Below are positions 37,183 to 46,039 of a DNA stretch of 64,000 nucleotides, piece after piece (within the stretch, counting starts at the first letter, position 1; each line of letters opens with the position of its first letter). Where the stretch lies: the NCBI RefSeq assembly GCF_011050055.1, contig NZ_DRGM01000082.1:1-64000 (forward strand), written 5' to 3'. The notes under the pieces were generated by a model that was given only the letters and a program-made list of their open reading frames with translations, was not told where the DNA came from and searched no databases. The stretch is from Pseudoalteromonas prydzensis. Its GTDB lineage: Bacteria; Pseudomonadota; Gammaproteobacteria; Enterobacterales; Alteromonadaceae. The position numbers and the translations under genes are program-made.

Positions 37183-38300
37183 GTGAAAGATAAGCTTTTA
37201 GTATTTTGGCAAAACCATTCAGAAACCATAATGACTTTAGGTTATAACCTGATTTTAGCGTTGGCTATTGTTATAGCTAGTGCACTTATTGCGCGCTCTG
37301 TTAAAAAAGCGATTCAAAACACTAAGTCGCCTCTAAAGAAGATAGATAAAACCTTACTGCCGATCCTCTCGAGTGTGCTGGGTTACTTGGTATATACCCA
37401 AACCACCTCAAGATGCAGAATTCAGCGTTTCACAGGGGCTTAATATCAAGGCGTTACTTTGCAACAATGGCAGTCCCTTTTAAGAAGTAACAACGATGAG
37501 AGTAAGTTCCTGTGAAGCGCCCAGAGGGTTGGTTTAAAAGCGATTTATACTGCGTTATTGATTTTAACAATAGAACCACTATTATTTGCAATCAATGCCT
37601 TGCCTAAATCGCTTTTAATTCCAACTGAAACTCACATCTTGAGGTGGTTTGGGTATAAATCATTGCTGGGTTGTTTATTTTAGATATTTTTGGCGTTAAT
37701 ACAGCAAGTTTAATTGCGCTGATGGGGGCGGCTGGCCTTGCAATAGGCTTAGCACTTAAAAATACCTTAAGCAACATAGCAGCAGGCATAATGTTGCTGA
37801 TATTAAGACCATTTAAAGTAGGTGACTTTGTCGATGCCAGTGGCACTGTGGGCTCTGTAAGCGAAATAAACTTATTTACCACCATTTTTAAAACTAATGA
37901 TGGCCTGTATATCGCGTCACCCAATGGCAAAGTATGGGGTGGTAATATTAAAAATTTCACCCGTAATGGTAAAAGGCGCATGGATATTGTGGTGGGTATT
38001 TCGTTTGCTGATTCAATCGATGATGGCTTAAAGGTACTTAAAGAAATCGCCGCGTCAGAGAGCCGATTATTACCAGAGCCTGCACCAAAAGTAATGGTGA
38101 CTTCAATTGGTGAAAGCGCGGTGAATATTCAATTGCGTGCATGGACGGTGAACGGCGATTATTGGCAAACTGTGTGGGATCTTAATAAACGGGTGAAAGA
38201 GTCTATTGAGCAAGCGGGGCTAACTATTCCATTTCCACAGCGTACGCTACATATAGCAGAGTCGATGGCCTCGGCGATCACCGTTAACAAAGATCTATAA
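37183..38300 (+). pseudogene. mscS: mscS-like mechanosensitive channel gene, interrupted by a MITE
   Basis: The first 70 codons give an N-terminal membrane segment (NLILALAIVIASALIARSVKKAI) up to GYLVY. The remainder, from about 37659, gives IIAGLFILDIFGVNTASL and the MscS pore helix (GAAGLAIGLALKNTLSNIAAG). The MscS beta domain (PFKVGDFVDASGTVGSV) and C-terminal domain follow. Between them lies a 0.26-kb inserted element that stops the frame at 37443. Removing the element and one TA copy restores the frame, apart from a TAA that would need to be a sense codon. The 3' part might be translated from an internal TTG but lacks the first membrane helix, so channel function is unlikely. Confidence 0.88.
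37393..37657. mobile_element. MITE with perfect 23-bp terminal inverted repeats
   Basis: The left end (37393-37415, starting TATACCCAAACCACCTC) and the right end (37635-37657) are exact reverse complements over 23 bp. The outermost TA on each side fits a TA target duplication, giving a core of 37395-37655. The interior encodes no transposase. It has a second inverted pair, TTAAAAGCGATTTA (37534-37547) / TAAATCGCTTTTAA (37605-37618), so the right half can form a cruciform. Its movement would require a transposase supplied by a full-length relative elsewhere. Confidence 0.92.
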
Positions 38301-38331
38301 AAGTCGCGTTTAAAGGTATCTAATTATAAAT

Positions 38332-38364
38332 AAAGCCAGTCAGTGTTAGTTGACTGGCTTTTTA
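38332..38364 (+). terminator. Terminator after the mscS gene
   Basis: Perfect 11-bp stem AAAGCCAGTCA / TGACTGGCTTT with an 8-base loop, followed by T residues. It lies between convergent genes. Confidence 0.87.
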
Positions 38365-38397
38365 CTTATACAGGGCTGATTTTATTGTTAGCAGTCA

Positions 38398-39312
38398 CTA
38401 TTGGCTGACAGTGAAAGTCACGTCAAGATCATCACCAGCGGTGACCGTAATAGGTTTAACTTGGTACAGGGTAAATGCTTCATCTTGTATTTCAGCATCA
38501 TCAATGTGTGCCGCGCAGGTGTAAGCTAATTGATAATCACCCGGGGTGATGAAAGCAAGCTCAAACTCATATTGATTGTCTTCGCTATCAAATACCACAT
38601 CGGCTGTTGCCAGTGGCGCATCAGCAGGTGTTTCATCCTCGTTTACTTCGTAAATATCCAGTGGTGCTGCTACATCACTGCTATAAAGGTAGAGTGCATG
38701 AGCAAATGAGCCATCAGCAGCGGCAAGGGCGATGTTATCTGTTTCACAGTTGGCGATGAGTGCATCGCTCACAGTACCTTCAATATCTTCTGACTCAGCT
38801 AGGTTCTCTAAACGAACGCCGCGAGGTTTTAAGAATATTTCATCGCTATTTTGTGGATCGACAAGGGATTTTTTCAGATCAAATTCAAGTACAAAATCAT
38901 TGTCTGCTTGGTTGAGGGTAAAGCCGTCAAGTTGGATTTCACCAATGCCGTCATTCCCTTTGCGTTTAACAACCAATGGTGCAATGCTACCGTCTTCATA
39001 AACAACGTGCGAGGTCATAGTGAGATCGTTTTCATCGCCAGTATAGTCAAGCAGGTTTACCATTTCAGGTTTGCTTTCGTCATCCGCTTCACGTGTTGCA
39101 AAGGTAATATCTTGCCCAACTTCAGCTTGCCTTAGGGTGATAGAGTTAAATACGACATTAACTTCGCGTAAGCCGCTAACAGGTGCATCAGATACACCTA
39201 GACTAAATTTTGCAGACTGCGGTGTTGTTGGTGAGTCATCGTTGTCTGAGCCACCACATGCAGTAAGCGCAACTAAAATAGCGCTACTTAATAGTGTTGT
39301 TTTGATATTCAT
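38398..39312 (-). CDS. DUF4382 domain lipoprotein
   Basis: A 304-residue lipoprotein: the signal peptide ends at LTAC with Cys19, followed by an acidic linker (GGSDNDDSPTTPQ). DUF4382 covers about residues 36-175 (SLGVSDAPVSGLREVNVVFNSITL, DFDLKKSL-like EFDLKKSLVD, LKPRGVRL). The C-terminal half is a beta-rich, very acidic domain containing two cysteines. DUF4382 proteins are exported and of unknown function, common in marine bacteria. It is a single gene with AGG before the start. Confidence 0.88.
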   Translation of the reverse strand: MNIKTTLLSSAILVALTACGGSDNDDSPTTPQSAKFSLGVSDAPVSGLREVNVVFNSITLRQAEVGQDITFATREADDESKPEMVNLLDYTGDENDLTMTSHVVYEDGSIAPLVVKRKGNDGIGEIQLDGFTLNQADNDFVLEFDLKKSLVDPQNSDEIFLKPRGVRLENLAESEDIEGTVSDALIANCETDNIALAAADGSFAHALYLYSSDVAAPLDIYEVNEDETPADAPLATADVVFDSEDNQYEFELAFITPGDYQLAYTCAAHIDDAEIQDEAFTLYQVKPITVTAGDDLDVTFTVSQ

Positions 39313-39531
39313 AATTTAACCTTTTCCTCAGTGTTGGCATCAGTATAGAGGTTAATACTTAACGTAACTTGAATTGGTGTTAATACATTGTTTCAATGTT
39401 GGGGTTGGGTATACATTTTGAGCAAGACTAAGCAGTGTTTTGATGGTGTGACTCAACTTGAATTATGGCATTCGCGGCTACTTTAATAGTCATGATGCAA
39501 ACGCGATAGATCAATAAAGCGAGGAACAAAT

Positions 39532-39567
39532 ATGCAAGTCTTAGATTTAGAAAACAAGGTGAAGTAA
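39532..39567 (+). pseudogene. Possible 5' remnant of a lost SDR-type gene
   Basis: GCGAGGAACAAAT precedes an ATG that opens MQVLDLENKVK and then stops. The peptide resembles the first residues of SDR enzymes (typically followed by the TGG/TGA cofactor loop). A plausible promoter (TTGAAT, then TTTAAT about 18 nt later) lies upstream. The rest of the 414-nt gap (39313-39726) holds no gene. The match is very short, so this is tentative. Confidence 0.3.
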
Positions 39568-39660
39568 CCATATTTATGCTGCTTGTTATCGACTCATTAT
39601 TGCTAAGAATTAAGCTCTCGCAGCGAAAAATCCCGCTGTTTGCTTATCTCAACGGCAATT

Positions 39661-39706
39661 TTCCACCAATAAACCCAGTTTAGTGTAACTGGGTTTATTG
39701 GTGGAG
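39661..39706. terminator. Very long hairpin beyond astB
   Basis: Arms 39661-39680 and 39687-39706 pair over 20 positions (19 Watson-Crick, one G-U) with a 6-base loop TAGTGT. It starts 20 nt beyond the astB stop, so it probably terminates or protects the astB transcript, although no strong U-tract follows. Confidence 0.72.
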
Positions 39707-39726
39707 AAACTCACTCGCAGCACAAA

Positions 39727-41067
39727 TTAACGCTGAAATGCATACACAGAGCCTAAATTTAAAATGTGGGTTAGCTCATCGAGCGCTTGGTAGCTTTCGG
39801 TTAATAAATTAGCATCGGCAAAGTCGTCATTACAGAGTTTGTCGCGGTAATGTTTATTTGCCCAATCACACAGTTGTTGGTACTTACTATCGTTTAAAAT
39901 AACCGCAGGATTCACTGCCGCTAGCTCTTGCTGATTAAGCGCTACACGTAAACGTAAACACGCTGGGCCACCACCATTTTGCATGCTCTGTTTAAGATCA
40001 AAAAACTGCACTTGATTGATTGGGTTATCAGCACTGAGCAGCTCATTGATATAGGCATTTACTGCGCTGTTATTATGGCACTCTTGTGGCGCTACCAGCA
40101 GCATTTTACCATTACTTAAACTCACCAACTGGCTGTTAAATAAGTAACTGGTTACGGCATCTGTAATGCTGACTTTTGCACTTGGCACTTCAATAATGTG
40201 CAGCGTTTCATCACCTTGATAAGCATGTCGAAGTTGTTTTAAGGCATCGCTTTGATTTAAAAAAGCTTGTTCATGACAAAGTAGAACATTGGCGTTACCC
40301 ACGGCAATAACATCGTTATGGAACACACCTTGGTCAATCACCGCGGGATTTTGTTGCAGTAATAATTGACTCGATGATTTTAATTGATGTAATCGGCAAA
40401 TGGCTTGCGATGCCTCGAGCGTTTGCCGTGCAGGAAACTTACTTGGTTTTGGTAATGCGCTGTTAAAACTACTTGCACCAAATACAAACAGCTCTAACCC
40501 TTGTTTGCCATGTGCATCGGTTAGGCGAGTATGATTAGCGGCGCCTTCATCGCCGAAAAAGCCCTGATCGGGTAAATGCTCATGATGACTAAAATAGCTG
40601 TCGTTATTGAACATGGCTTTGAGTAAGCGAGTTGTGGTAGCAGGCTCTAACGAACGATGAAACTTATTGTTCAAGTTAGCCGCAGTAAAGTGTACTTTGC
40701 CATCGAGGGTATCCGCTGAGGGGGAAACTGTGGCTGCATTTGCAGTCCACATTGCCGAGGCTGAATAACAGGCACGTAAAAGTACCGGATCTGCCTTAAA
40801 TGCTTTGCTGATCACTTCACTATCTTTACCAGTAAAACCTAAACGACGTAATACGTTGATGTCAGGTCTGGCATGCGGGGCAAAAACACCTTGGCTAAGC
40901 CCTAAATCATGCATTGCCTTCATTTTTGCAAGGCCTTGCAGTACCGCCTCTTTTGGATTTGAGTAACTAGCTGCATTACTTAATGATGCAACGTTACCAT
41001 ATGATAATCCCGCGTAGTTGTGAGTCGGGCCCACAAGGCCATCAAAATTTACTTCTACTGCTGTCAT
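39727..41067 (-). CDS. astB: N-succinylarginine dihydrolase
   Basis: A 446-residue enzyme of the arginine succinyltransferase (AST) pathway; it hydrolyses N2-succinylarginine to N2-succinylornithine, CO2 and ammonia. The N terminus [21 protein letters not shown] is diagnostic. The catalytic Cys is in [11 protein letters not shown] near the C terminus, and the helix with Glu is in [14 protein letters not shown]. The length matches AstB. The other ast genes are not adjacent, so astB is a single unit here, perhaps transcribed with the small gene just upstream. Confidence 0.97.
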   Translation of the reverse strand: MTAVEVNFDGLVGPTHNYAGLSYGNVASLSNAASYSNPKEAVLQGLAKMKAMHDLGLSQGVFAPHARPDINVLRRLGFTGKDSEVISKAFKADPVLLRACYSASAMWTANAATVSPSADTLDGKVHFTAANLNNKFHRSLEPATTTRLLKAMFNNDSYFSHHEHLPDQGFFGDEGAANHTRLTDAHGKQGLELFVFGASSFNSALPKPSKFPARQTLEASQAICRLHQLKSSSQLLLQQNPAVIDQGVFHNDVIAVGNANVLLCHEQAFLNQSDALKQLRHAYQGDETLHIIEVPSAKVSITDAVTSYLFNSQLVSLSNGKMLLVAPQECHNNSAVNAYINELLSADNPINQVQFFDLKQSMQNGGGPACLRLRVALNQQELAAVNPAVILNDSKYQQLCDWANKHYRDKLCNDDFADANLLTESYQALDELTHILNLGSVYAFQR

Positions 41068-41130
41068 TATTGTCCCGCAATTTTACTAATTGAGTGTCAT
41101 TAAACTATACAGAAAATAACCTGCGATGGT

Positions 41131-41361
41131 TTAATTAAAATTAGCTAATTCTAGCTCTACCGTTTGTAAGTTCTGTTGCAAACGTTTTTGCGCCGCGAGT
41201 AAATAAGTTTTCTGTTGCGATATTCTTGCTTGCTGTTGACGCAGTGCTTTATAAATAACGCGTTTCGGTAAATCATAGTGCTCTGATGCTTCACTAATCG
41301 TTAATTGATGTACCGATAATTTTTTTAGCGCTTCGTCTAAGTGCGGATAGTTATTTAACAT
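41131..41361 (-). CDS. Small HTH-like protein upstream of astB
   Basis: A 76-residue protein not recognised as a named family. Residues 1-45 (LDEALKKLSVHQLTISEASEHYDLPKRVIYKALRQQ by position) look like a helix-turn-helix of the type that reads TISEASEHYDLPKRVIYKAL. The rest is a Gln-rich amphipathic helix likely to form a coiled coil. The start at 41361 was chosen for the strong AAGGAG upstream; the longer frame to 41421 lacks one. It is 63 nt from astB on the same strand, so it may regulate or be co-expressed with it. Confidence 0.62.
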   Translation of the reverse strand: MLNNYPHLDEALKKLSVHQLTISEASEHYDLPKRVIYKALRQQQARISQQKTYLLAAQKRLQQNLQTVELELANFN

Positions 41362-41850
41362 ATCTACGCTCCTTTTCTGACGTAGTGTGTGGATCATTGG
41401 CATGGTGTACATGCCAAACACTAATGTCTAAGTGCCATAATAGATACAACATGTGATAAAAGTTAGTCATAGCTCGCTCCCTGTAAACGAGGTAAATGAA
41501 GATAAAACTCACTATTAATGAGTTACCTTTTCTATAAGGAAGATCTATGCCAGAGTTAATATTTATTTTTAGTTAAATAATATCAATGACTTGTGTTTGT
41601 TCTGCTTATTGTCGATTGAGTATAAGCACTAATGTAGTGAAAAGTGATGATGGCTTTGCACTTTGCTGGAGCAAAAGGAGTGTATTAACAGTAAATATAC
41701 ATTATTATAAATTAAACCTTGCAGTTGTTAGTTAACGCATTGTATAAAAATGAGTTTTTAATGATAATTGTTTTAGTGGTGATGTTTTGCCTTGGATTTG
41801 GCCCTTATATGTACAGCCATTTTTTAAATAACTAATTAATATGTCCTATT
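41362..41850. other. AT-rich gap, possibly with a 24-residue membrane peptide
   Basis: About 490 nt of AT-rich DNA. The only coding candidate is 41761-41835 on the plus strand, 24 residues (MIIVLVVMFCLGFGPYMYSH then FLNN), which has the make-up of a single membrane helix but only a weak ribosome site. Nothing else was recognised. Confidence 0.35.
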
Positions 41851-42516
41851 ATGTTTAAATTATTATTCTTATTACTATTTTCTAGCGCACCTTTTGCTGG
41901 GGAGGTTTTTACTGCATTCCCATCAACTATTGATGCGACGCAAAAATATGTGTTTTATTCTCATGGGTTGATTGTCGAAGGTACTAACCCAAGGCCAGTT
42001 AATTCGCGTTGGGGAACTTATGAATTTCCAGAAATAAAAGCAGCGCTTGCAGACACAGATTATAATCTGATTGCATATCACAGGGCTAATAATACTCAGC
42101 CTAAAGCTTTTGCCCAAAAACTAGCAAGCGATGTTCGTTTGCTCATCGCAAAGGGCGTTCCAGCTGGCAATATTTCACTGATTGGTTTTTCCCGTGGTGG
42201 TGCTATTACTATTTTGACCTCTAATCTATTGGCGAATAATGATGTAACTTATATTATTTTGGCTGGTTGTGGTCGCTATTTGCAAAATAACCCAGAGTTA
42301 AACGTGCATGGAAGTATTTATTCGATATTTGAAACTTCGGATGATGTGGGTTCTTGTCAGTTGCTAATAGATCGTAGTAAAGGTGTGAAGCGTTTTACTG
42401 AAATATCAATCAGCACCGATAAGGAGCATGGCGCTTTTTATACACCAATAGCTGAGTGGGTGGTACCAGTAAAAACATGGCTGAAACAATCAACCCATCA
42501 TCGTGCTGCAAACTAG
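41851..42516 (+). CDS. Exported alpha/beta hydrolase-like protein
   Basis: A 221-residue protein with a short signal peptide (LLFLLLFSSAPFAG). YVFYSHGLIVEG is the strand-turn of an alpha/beta hydrolase, GFSRGGAIT is the nucleophile elbow with Ser about residue 115, and a late His (EHGAF) could complete a triad. The substrate is unknown. Two cysteines (in AGCGR and GSCQL) may form a periplasmic disulfide. It precedes an acyltransferase gene by 41 nt and may be co-transcribed with it. The ribosome site is not obvious. Confidence 0.75.
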   Translation: MFKLLFLLLFSSAPFAGEVFTAFPSTIDATQKYVFYSHGLIVEGTNPRPVNSRWGTYEFPEIKAALADTDYNLIAYHRANNTQPKAFAQKLASDVRLLIAKGVPAGNISLIGFSRGGAITILTSNLLANNDVTYIILAGCGRYLQNNPELNVHGSIYSIFETSDDVGSCQLLIDRSKGVKRFTEISISTDKEHGAFYTPIAEWVVPVKTWLKQSTHHRAAN

Positions 42517-42557
42517 ATGCACAAGTCTATTTAAATTAACACTAACAAGGAGCCGTT

Positions 42558-43595
42558 TTGGAAATTAGGAAGTTAAATGCCTTGCGTGGCATAGCTGCAA
42601 TGATTGTTTTTATAACCCATTTTAGTGATATAACTAACTGGTTTGATGGGGTGTTGGGTGGTGGCTCCGGCGCATATGGGGTGATGCTGTTTTTTATGTT
42701 GAGTGGCTTTTTAATGTCATACCTCTACTTAGAAAAAGCGTTTAATAAAGAGCATGTAAAACATTATTTTTTAGCCCGAGCGGGGAGAGTGCTACCACTT
42801 TATTTAGCTGTTGTCTTAGGCTCATATTTATTCACTCAGTTTGACCAAAACCTGTTGTATGACATACCTAACGTTAATATTCTATTGGGTCACTTATTGT
42901 TTTTACATGGTGAAAGCGTGCTATGGTCTATCCCGCCAGAGGTGCAGTTTTATCTGATTTTTATCATTTTTTGGGCTTTTGCTAAAAACCGAGCTGGGTA
43001 TATTTATGTATCAATAATCACGGTGATGCTTGTCTTGTTTTTGACAAATTTTCCTAGGATAAGTGGTGATTTAAATGGTATTCCCTACAATGTGTTTAAT
43101 TCAATCCGAAGCCTTCCTTTCTTTTTTGTTGGGGTTATTTTTGGTTTACATTACAAGTCATTAGTAATACCAAGCTACCTTAAAAAGCATTGCTTTGTAT
43201 TTTCGCTTTGTCTGATACCGTTATTGTATCCAGAGTTTACGCCAGTAACATCCGACGCTAAACGTAAGATGTGGTTAAGTTATGAAGTACTGCTGGTAAT
43301 GAGTAGTGTGTTTTTTGCAGTCGTGTTTTTGGTTCCTGATAATAACGTTTTGTTAGTTAATAAGATCACTGATTTATTAGGTAAAGTCTCATATTCTTTG
43401 TATTTACTGCATATGCCGATTATCGTGCAAGTGAACAAACTTAATTTATCTATAGAAATTAAATTGTTAGTTTCACTATTTGCCAGTGTCTTGTTGGCAT
43501 ATCTGTCGTATAGCTACTTTGAAAAACCTATAGCAAATTTAATACGTAGTACTAAATCGAGTAACATAAAAAACGCGACTAAAGCTTTGATATAA
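42558..43595 (+). CDS. Acyltransferase 3 family membrane protein
   Basis: A 345-residue multi-pass inner-membrane protein with about ten hydrophobic helices. The N-terminal motif LNALRGIAAMIVFITHFSD holds the R-x(10)-H pair of acyltransferase 3 enzymes, and RAGRVLPLYL is the second conserved loop. These proteins O-acetylate or succinylate lipopolysaccharide, capsule or peptidoglycan sugars. The start codon is TTG, with AAGGAG at correct spacing and no better ATG. It is AT-rich relative to its neighbours, which may point to transfer. Confidence 0.9.
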   Translation: MEIRKLNALRGIAAMIVFITHFSDITNWFDGVLGGGSGAYGVMLFFMLSGFLMSYLYLEKAFNKEHVKHYFLARAGRVLPLYLAVVLGSYLFTQFDQNLLYDIPNVNILLGHLLFLHGESVLWSIPPEVQFYLIFIIFWAFAKNRAGYIYVSIITVMLVLFLTNFPRISGDLNGIPYNVFNSIRSLPFFFVGVIFGLHYKSLVIPSYLKKHCFVFSLCLIPLLYPEFTPVTSDAKRKMWLSYEVLLVMSSVFFAVVFLVPDNNVLLVNKITDLLGKVSYSLYLLHMPIIVQVNKLNLSIEIKLLVSLFASVLLAYLSYSYFEKPIANLIRSTKSSNIKNATKALI

Positions 43596-43606
43596 AAGCT
43601 TTAGTC
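43577..43606 (+). terminator. Hairpin spanning the acyltransferase stop codon
   Basis: Perfect 12-bp stem GACTAAAGCTTT / AAAGCTTTAGTC with a 6-base loop that contains the end of the reading frame. No T-run follows; likely a 3'-end stabiliser or weak terminator. Confidence 0.5.
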
Positions 43607-43663
43607 TGAGGTAATGAGTAGTGTGCAAATATTATGACAGCACTACTACGGTAATTGGATTAG

Positions 43664-44674
43664 TTAAAACCCTTCAAGTACCAGCTTACCGCGCGATTGA
43701 TGAGATTCTAAAATTTCATGTGCTTTGAGTAAATTCTCAACGTTAATTTTCCCTAAATGTTGCCCTAGGGTGGTTTTAATGGTGCCGTTATCAACCAACG
43801 CTGCTAATTCAGTAAGTAACTGATGTTGCGCTATCATATCCTCGGTTTGAAACATTGAACGGGTATACATAAACTCCCAATGCAGTGAAATACTTTTACG
43901 CTTGAGCTTTAAAATATCAAAACTGGCTGGGTCGTCTATTAACGCTAATTTACCTTGTGGCTTGATCACTTTGATGATTTCATCAAGATGTTGATCGGTA
44001 TGAGTTAGGCTTATTACATAATCAAATTCAGCAAGGTTATGCTCAGTTCGTTGTGCCTCTAAGCTTTGCGAGTGATCAAGCACTTGATCAACACCTAATT
44101 CGTTTAGCCATTTTACACTATCGGCTCTTGATGCAGTACCAACAACGGTTAAGTTAGTAAGCTGTTTTGCCAACTGCACTAAAATTGAGCCTACACCACC
44201 TGCGGCGCCAATAACTAATAATGAAGCTGGTTTAGCATTGTTACCTTTGGGTATTTGCAAACGATCAAACAGTAGCTCCCACGCGGTTATACTGGTAAGC
44301 GGTAAAGCAGCCGCTTCAGCGTCGCTAAGTGATGACGGGGCACGGCCAACAATGCGTTCATCTACCAGTTGCAATTGGGCATTGCTGCCTGAGCGAGTTA
44401 AGTCTCCGGCGTAATACACTCGGTCGCCAATATCAAATAAACTAACCTTGTCACCAACGGCTTTAACGATACCTACAGCATCCCAACCAATGACTTTATG
44501 GCCGTGTTCTGGGCTTACATTGGCACGGATTTTGGTATCCACGGGGTTGACTGAAATAGCATTTACCGCCACCAATAAATCATGGCCCTGCGCCGTTGGT
44601 GTTGGTAACTCGATAATTTCGAAAGAATCTTCGCTGAGTGTTTTTGTAGCTGCTTGGTAACCAATGGCTTTCAT
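43664..44674 (-). CDS. Zinc-type alcohol dehydrogenase-like quinone oxidoreductase
   Basis: A 336-residue MDR-superfamily enzyme. The GroES-like domain (1-125; VNPVDTKIRAN, GWDAVGIVKAVG) is followed by a Rossmann domain with VIGAAGGVGSILVQLAKQL. The catalytic zinc Cys of true alcohol dehydrogenases is absent, so it is a zinc-free NADPH-dependent reductase of the ZADH type acting on quinones or enones. It is preceded by GGAGC and lies downstream of, and on the same strand as, the OhrR gene, 112 nt away. It may share that redox-stress context. Confidence 0.9.
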   Translation of the reverse strand: MKAIGYQAATKTLSEDSFEIIELPTPTAQGHDLLVAVNAISVNPVDTKIRANVSPEHGHKVIGWDAVGIVKAVGDKVSLFDIGDRVYYAGDLTRSGSNAQLQLVDERIVGRAPSSLSDAEAAALPLTSITAWELLFDRLQIPKGNNAKPASLLVIGAAGGVGSILVQLAKQLTNLTVVGTASRADSVKWLNELGVDQVLDHSQSLEAQRTEHNLAEFDYVISLTHTDQHLDEIIKVIKPQGKLALIDDPASFDILKLKRKSISLHWEFMYTRSMFQTEDMIAQHQLLTELAALVDNGTIKTTLGQHLGKINVENLLKAHEILESHQSRGKLVLEGF

Positions 44675-44786
44675 GAGTTGCTCCGTTGAATCAAATTTCT
44701 ATATGCACACTATAGCGCAGCTTTATAATAGAAAAAGGGTGTTATGACTGAATCACTATCAAATGTTTTTTGATAATTGTCTTTAC

Positions 44787-45218
44787 CTAGGCTAAATCTG
44801 TATTGAGTTTATCGAGTAGTGTCATAAGTTGTATTGCTTCTTGCTCATTGATTGAAGAAAACTGACAGCGTATTTGCTGAGGAATTGCAGCTGCTTGCTG
44901 TTGCATTTTCACTCCATACGGCAGCAATTTGACAAGTTTCTTGCGCTTGTCATCGTCATCTTTAATAACCACTAATAATTGTTTATCGGTCATTTTTTTT
45001 AAAATTTGGGTCATTGCCCCACCGTCTATGGCGGTTTTTTTCAGCAGCTGGGCAATGGTTATTTTATCTTCTTCCCATAACGCCATCATCACCACGTATT
45101 GTGGGTAGGTGAGCTCAAGCGCATTGAGGGCATCTCGATAGGCACGCACTACAGAATTGGATGCCATATACAAGCGATGACAAAGTTGATTATCTAATTT
45201 TAGTTGTGGGTATTTCAT
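44787..45218 (-). CDS. ohrR: OhrR, MarR-family peroxide-sensing repressor
   Basis: A 143-residue winged-helix repressor. Near the N terminus LKLDNQLCHRLYMAS contains the single reactive Cys characteristic of OhrR, which is oxidised by organic hydroperoxides. The wing region (DDDDKRKKLVKLLPYG) and the recognition helix (AIDGGAMTQILKKM) are intact. The start at 45218 matches the family N terminus; a longer frame from 45272 would run into the promoter. It is divergent from ohr, which it should repress together with itself. Confidence 0.93.
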   Translation of the reverse strand: MKYPQLKLDNQLCHRLYMASNSVVRAYRDALNALELTYPQYVVMMALWEEDKITIAQLLKKTAIDGGAMTQILKKMTDKQLLVVIKDDDDKRKKLVKLLPYGVKMQQQAAAIPQQIRCQFSSINEQEAIQLMTLLDKLNTDLA

Positions 45219-45243
45219 AACGACTCTCGCATAGTGACAGGGT

Positions 45244-45307
45244 ATTTTAGTTTGTATGCAAAATATTTGCAATGCTCACTAAATTGGTCTATTGTTTTGC
45301 ATGCAAA
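45244..45307. promoter_or_regulatory. Back-to-back ohrR/ohr promoters with two OhrR operators
   Basis: Two near-identical palindromes, TTTGTATGCAAA (45251-45262) and TTTGCATGCAAA (45296-45307), lie 45 bp apart. Rightward promoter: TTGCAA (45267-45272), 17 bp, TATTGT (45290-45295). Because TTGCAA is itself a palindrome, the same hexamer serves as the -35 of a leftward promoter with 17 bp to TAAAAT (45249-45244). One operator lies in the ohrR spacer and the other at the ohr start point. Confidence 0.7.
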
Positions 45308-45342
45308 GTAAATTTAATCCTCACTTAAACAAGGAAAATACC

Positions 45343-45771
45343 ATGAAAGAATTACTACAAGTCGCTTACACAGCTAAAGCAACTGCAACGGGTGGCCGCG
45401 AAGGGTCTGCAAAATCTGACGATGGCCGTTTAGATGTTGCACTTTCAACACCAAAAGGTTTAGGCGGCGATGATGGCCAAGGTACAAACCCTGAGCAGTT
45501 ATTTGCAGCGGGTTATGCAGCTTGTTTTATTGGCGCATTAAAATTAGTGGCAGGCCAAGCTAAAGTAAAATTGCCAGCAGATACACGCATTGACTCAGAA
45601 GTATCGATTGGTCCAATCGAAGGTGGTTTTGGTATTGCGGTAAAATTAGCGGTGTTTGTTGGCGATGTTGATAAAGCCACCGCAGAGCAATTAGTGGCTA
45701 AAGCACACGAAGTTTGCCCATATTCAAATGCTACCCGTGGTAATATCGCGATTGCATTGTCGGTTATCTAA
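45343..45771 (+). CDS. ohr: Organic hydroperoxide resistance protein
   Basis: A 142-residue Ohr/OsmC-family peroxidase. The two catalytic cysteines are in AACFIGAL and [13 protein letters not shown], and the activating Arg is in the N-terminal region ([15 protein letters not shown]). It reduces organic peroxides with lipoylated protein as electron source in the cytoplasm. The start at 45343 has AAGGAAAA upstream; the longer frame would begin inside the operator. A terminator follows, so it is monocistronic. Confidence 0.96.
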   Translation: MKELLQVAYTAKATATGGREGSAKSDDGRLDVALSTPKGLGGDDGQGTNPEQLFAAGYAACFIGALKLVAGQAKVKLPADTRIDSEVSIGPIEGGFGIAVKLAVFVGDVDKATAEQLVAKAHEVCPYSNATRGNIAIALSVI

Positions 45772-45802
45772 CTTATTGTAAATTAAGATGATTTATATTT
45801 AT

Positions 45803-45837
45803 AAAAGGCGTGTTTAAGATAGAAATGCGCCTTTTTT
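45803..45837 (+). terminator. Rho-independent terminator of ohr
   Basis: Stem AAAAGGCG / CGCCTTTT, 8 bp, loop of 17 bases, ending in a run of six T. Confidence 0.82.
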
Positions 45838-46039
45838 GTGGCTATTTTTTTATAATTCTGTGCTTATTAGATCACCACTTATAACGAAGAAGCGCAATTG
45901 TGATAATTCGTACTTAACTTTGCAATCCTCGCTAAATAGTATTTGCACACCAATTAATGGGTTTTTTTCAACAAAATAGATTAACTTATGAATAATTGAA
46001 CTAGAATGTAAACGTAGTTTTAATTAAAGGATAAGTGGA

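Noticed and set aside
37183-37443. Stand-alone 86-residue membrane protein
   Set aside because: Its last 16 codons are read from the inserted MITE; it is the broken 5' end of the mscS gene.
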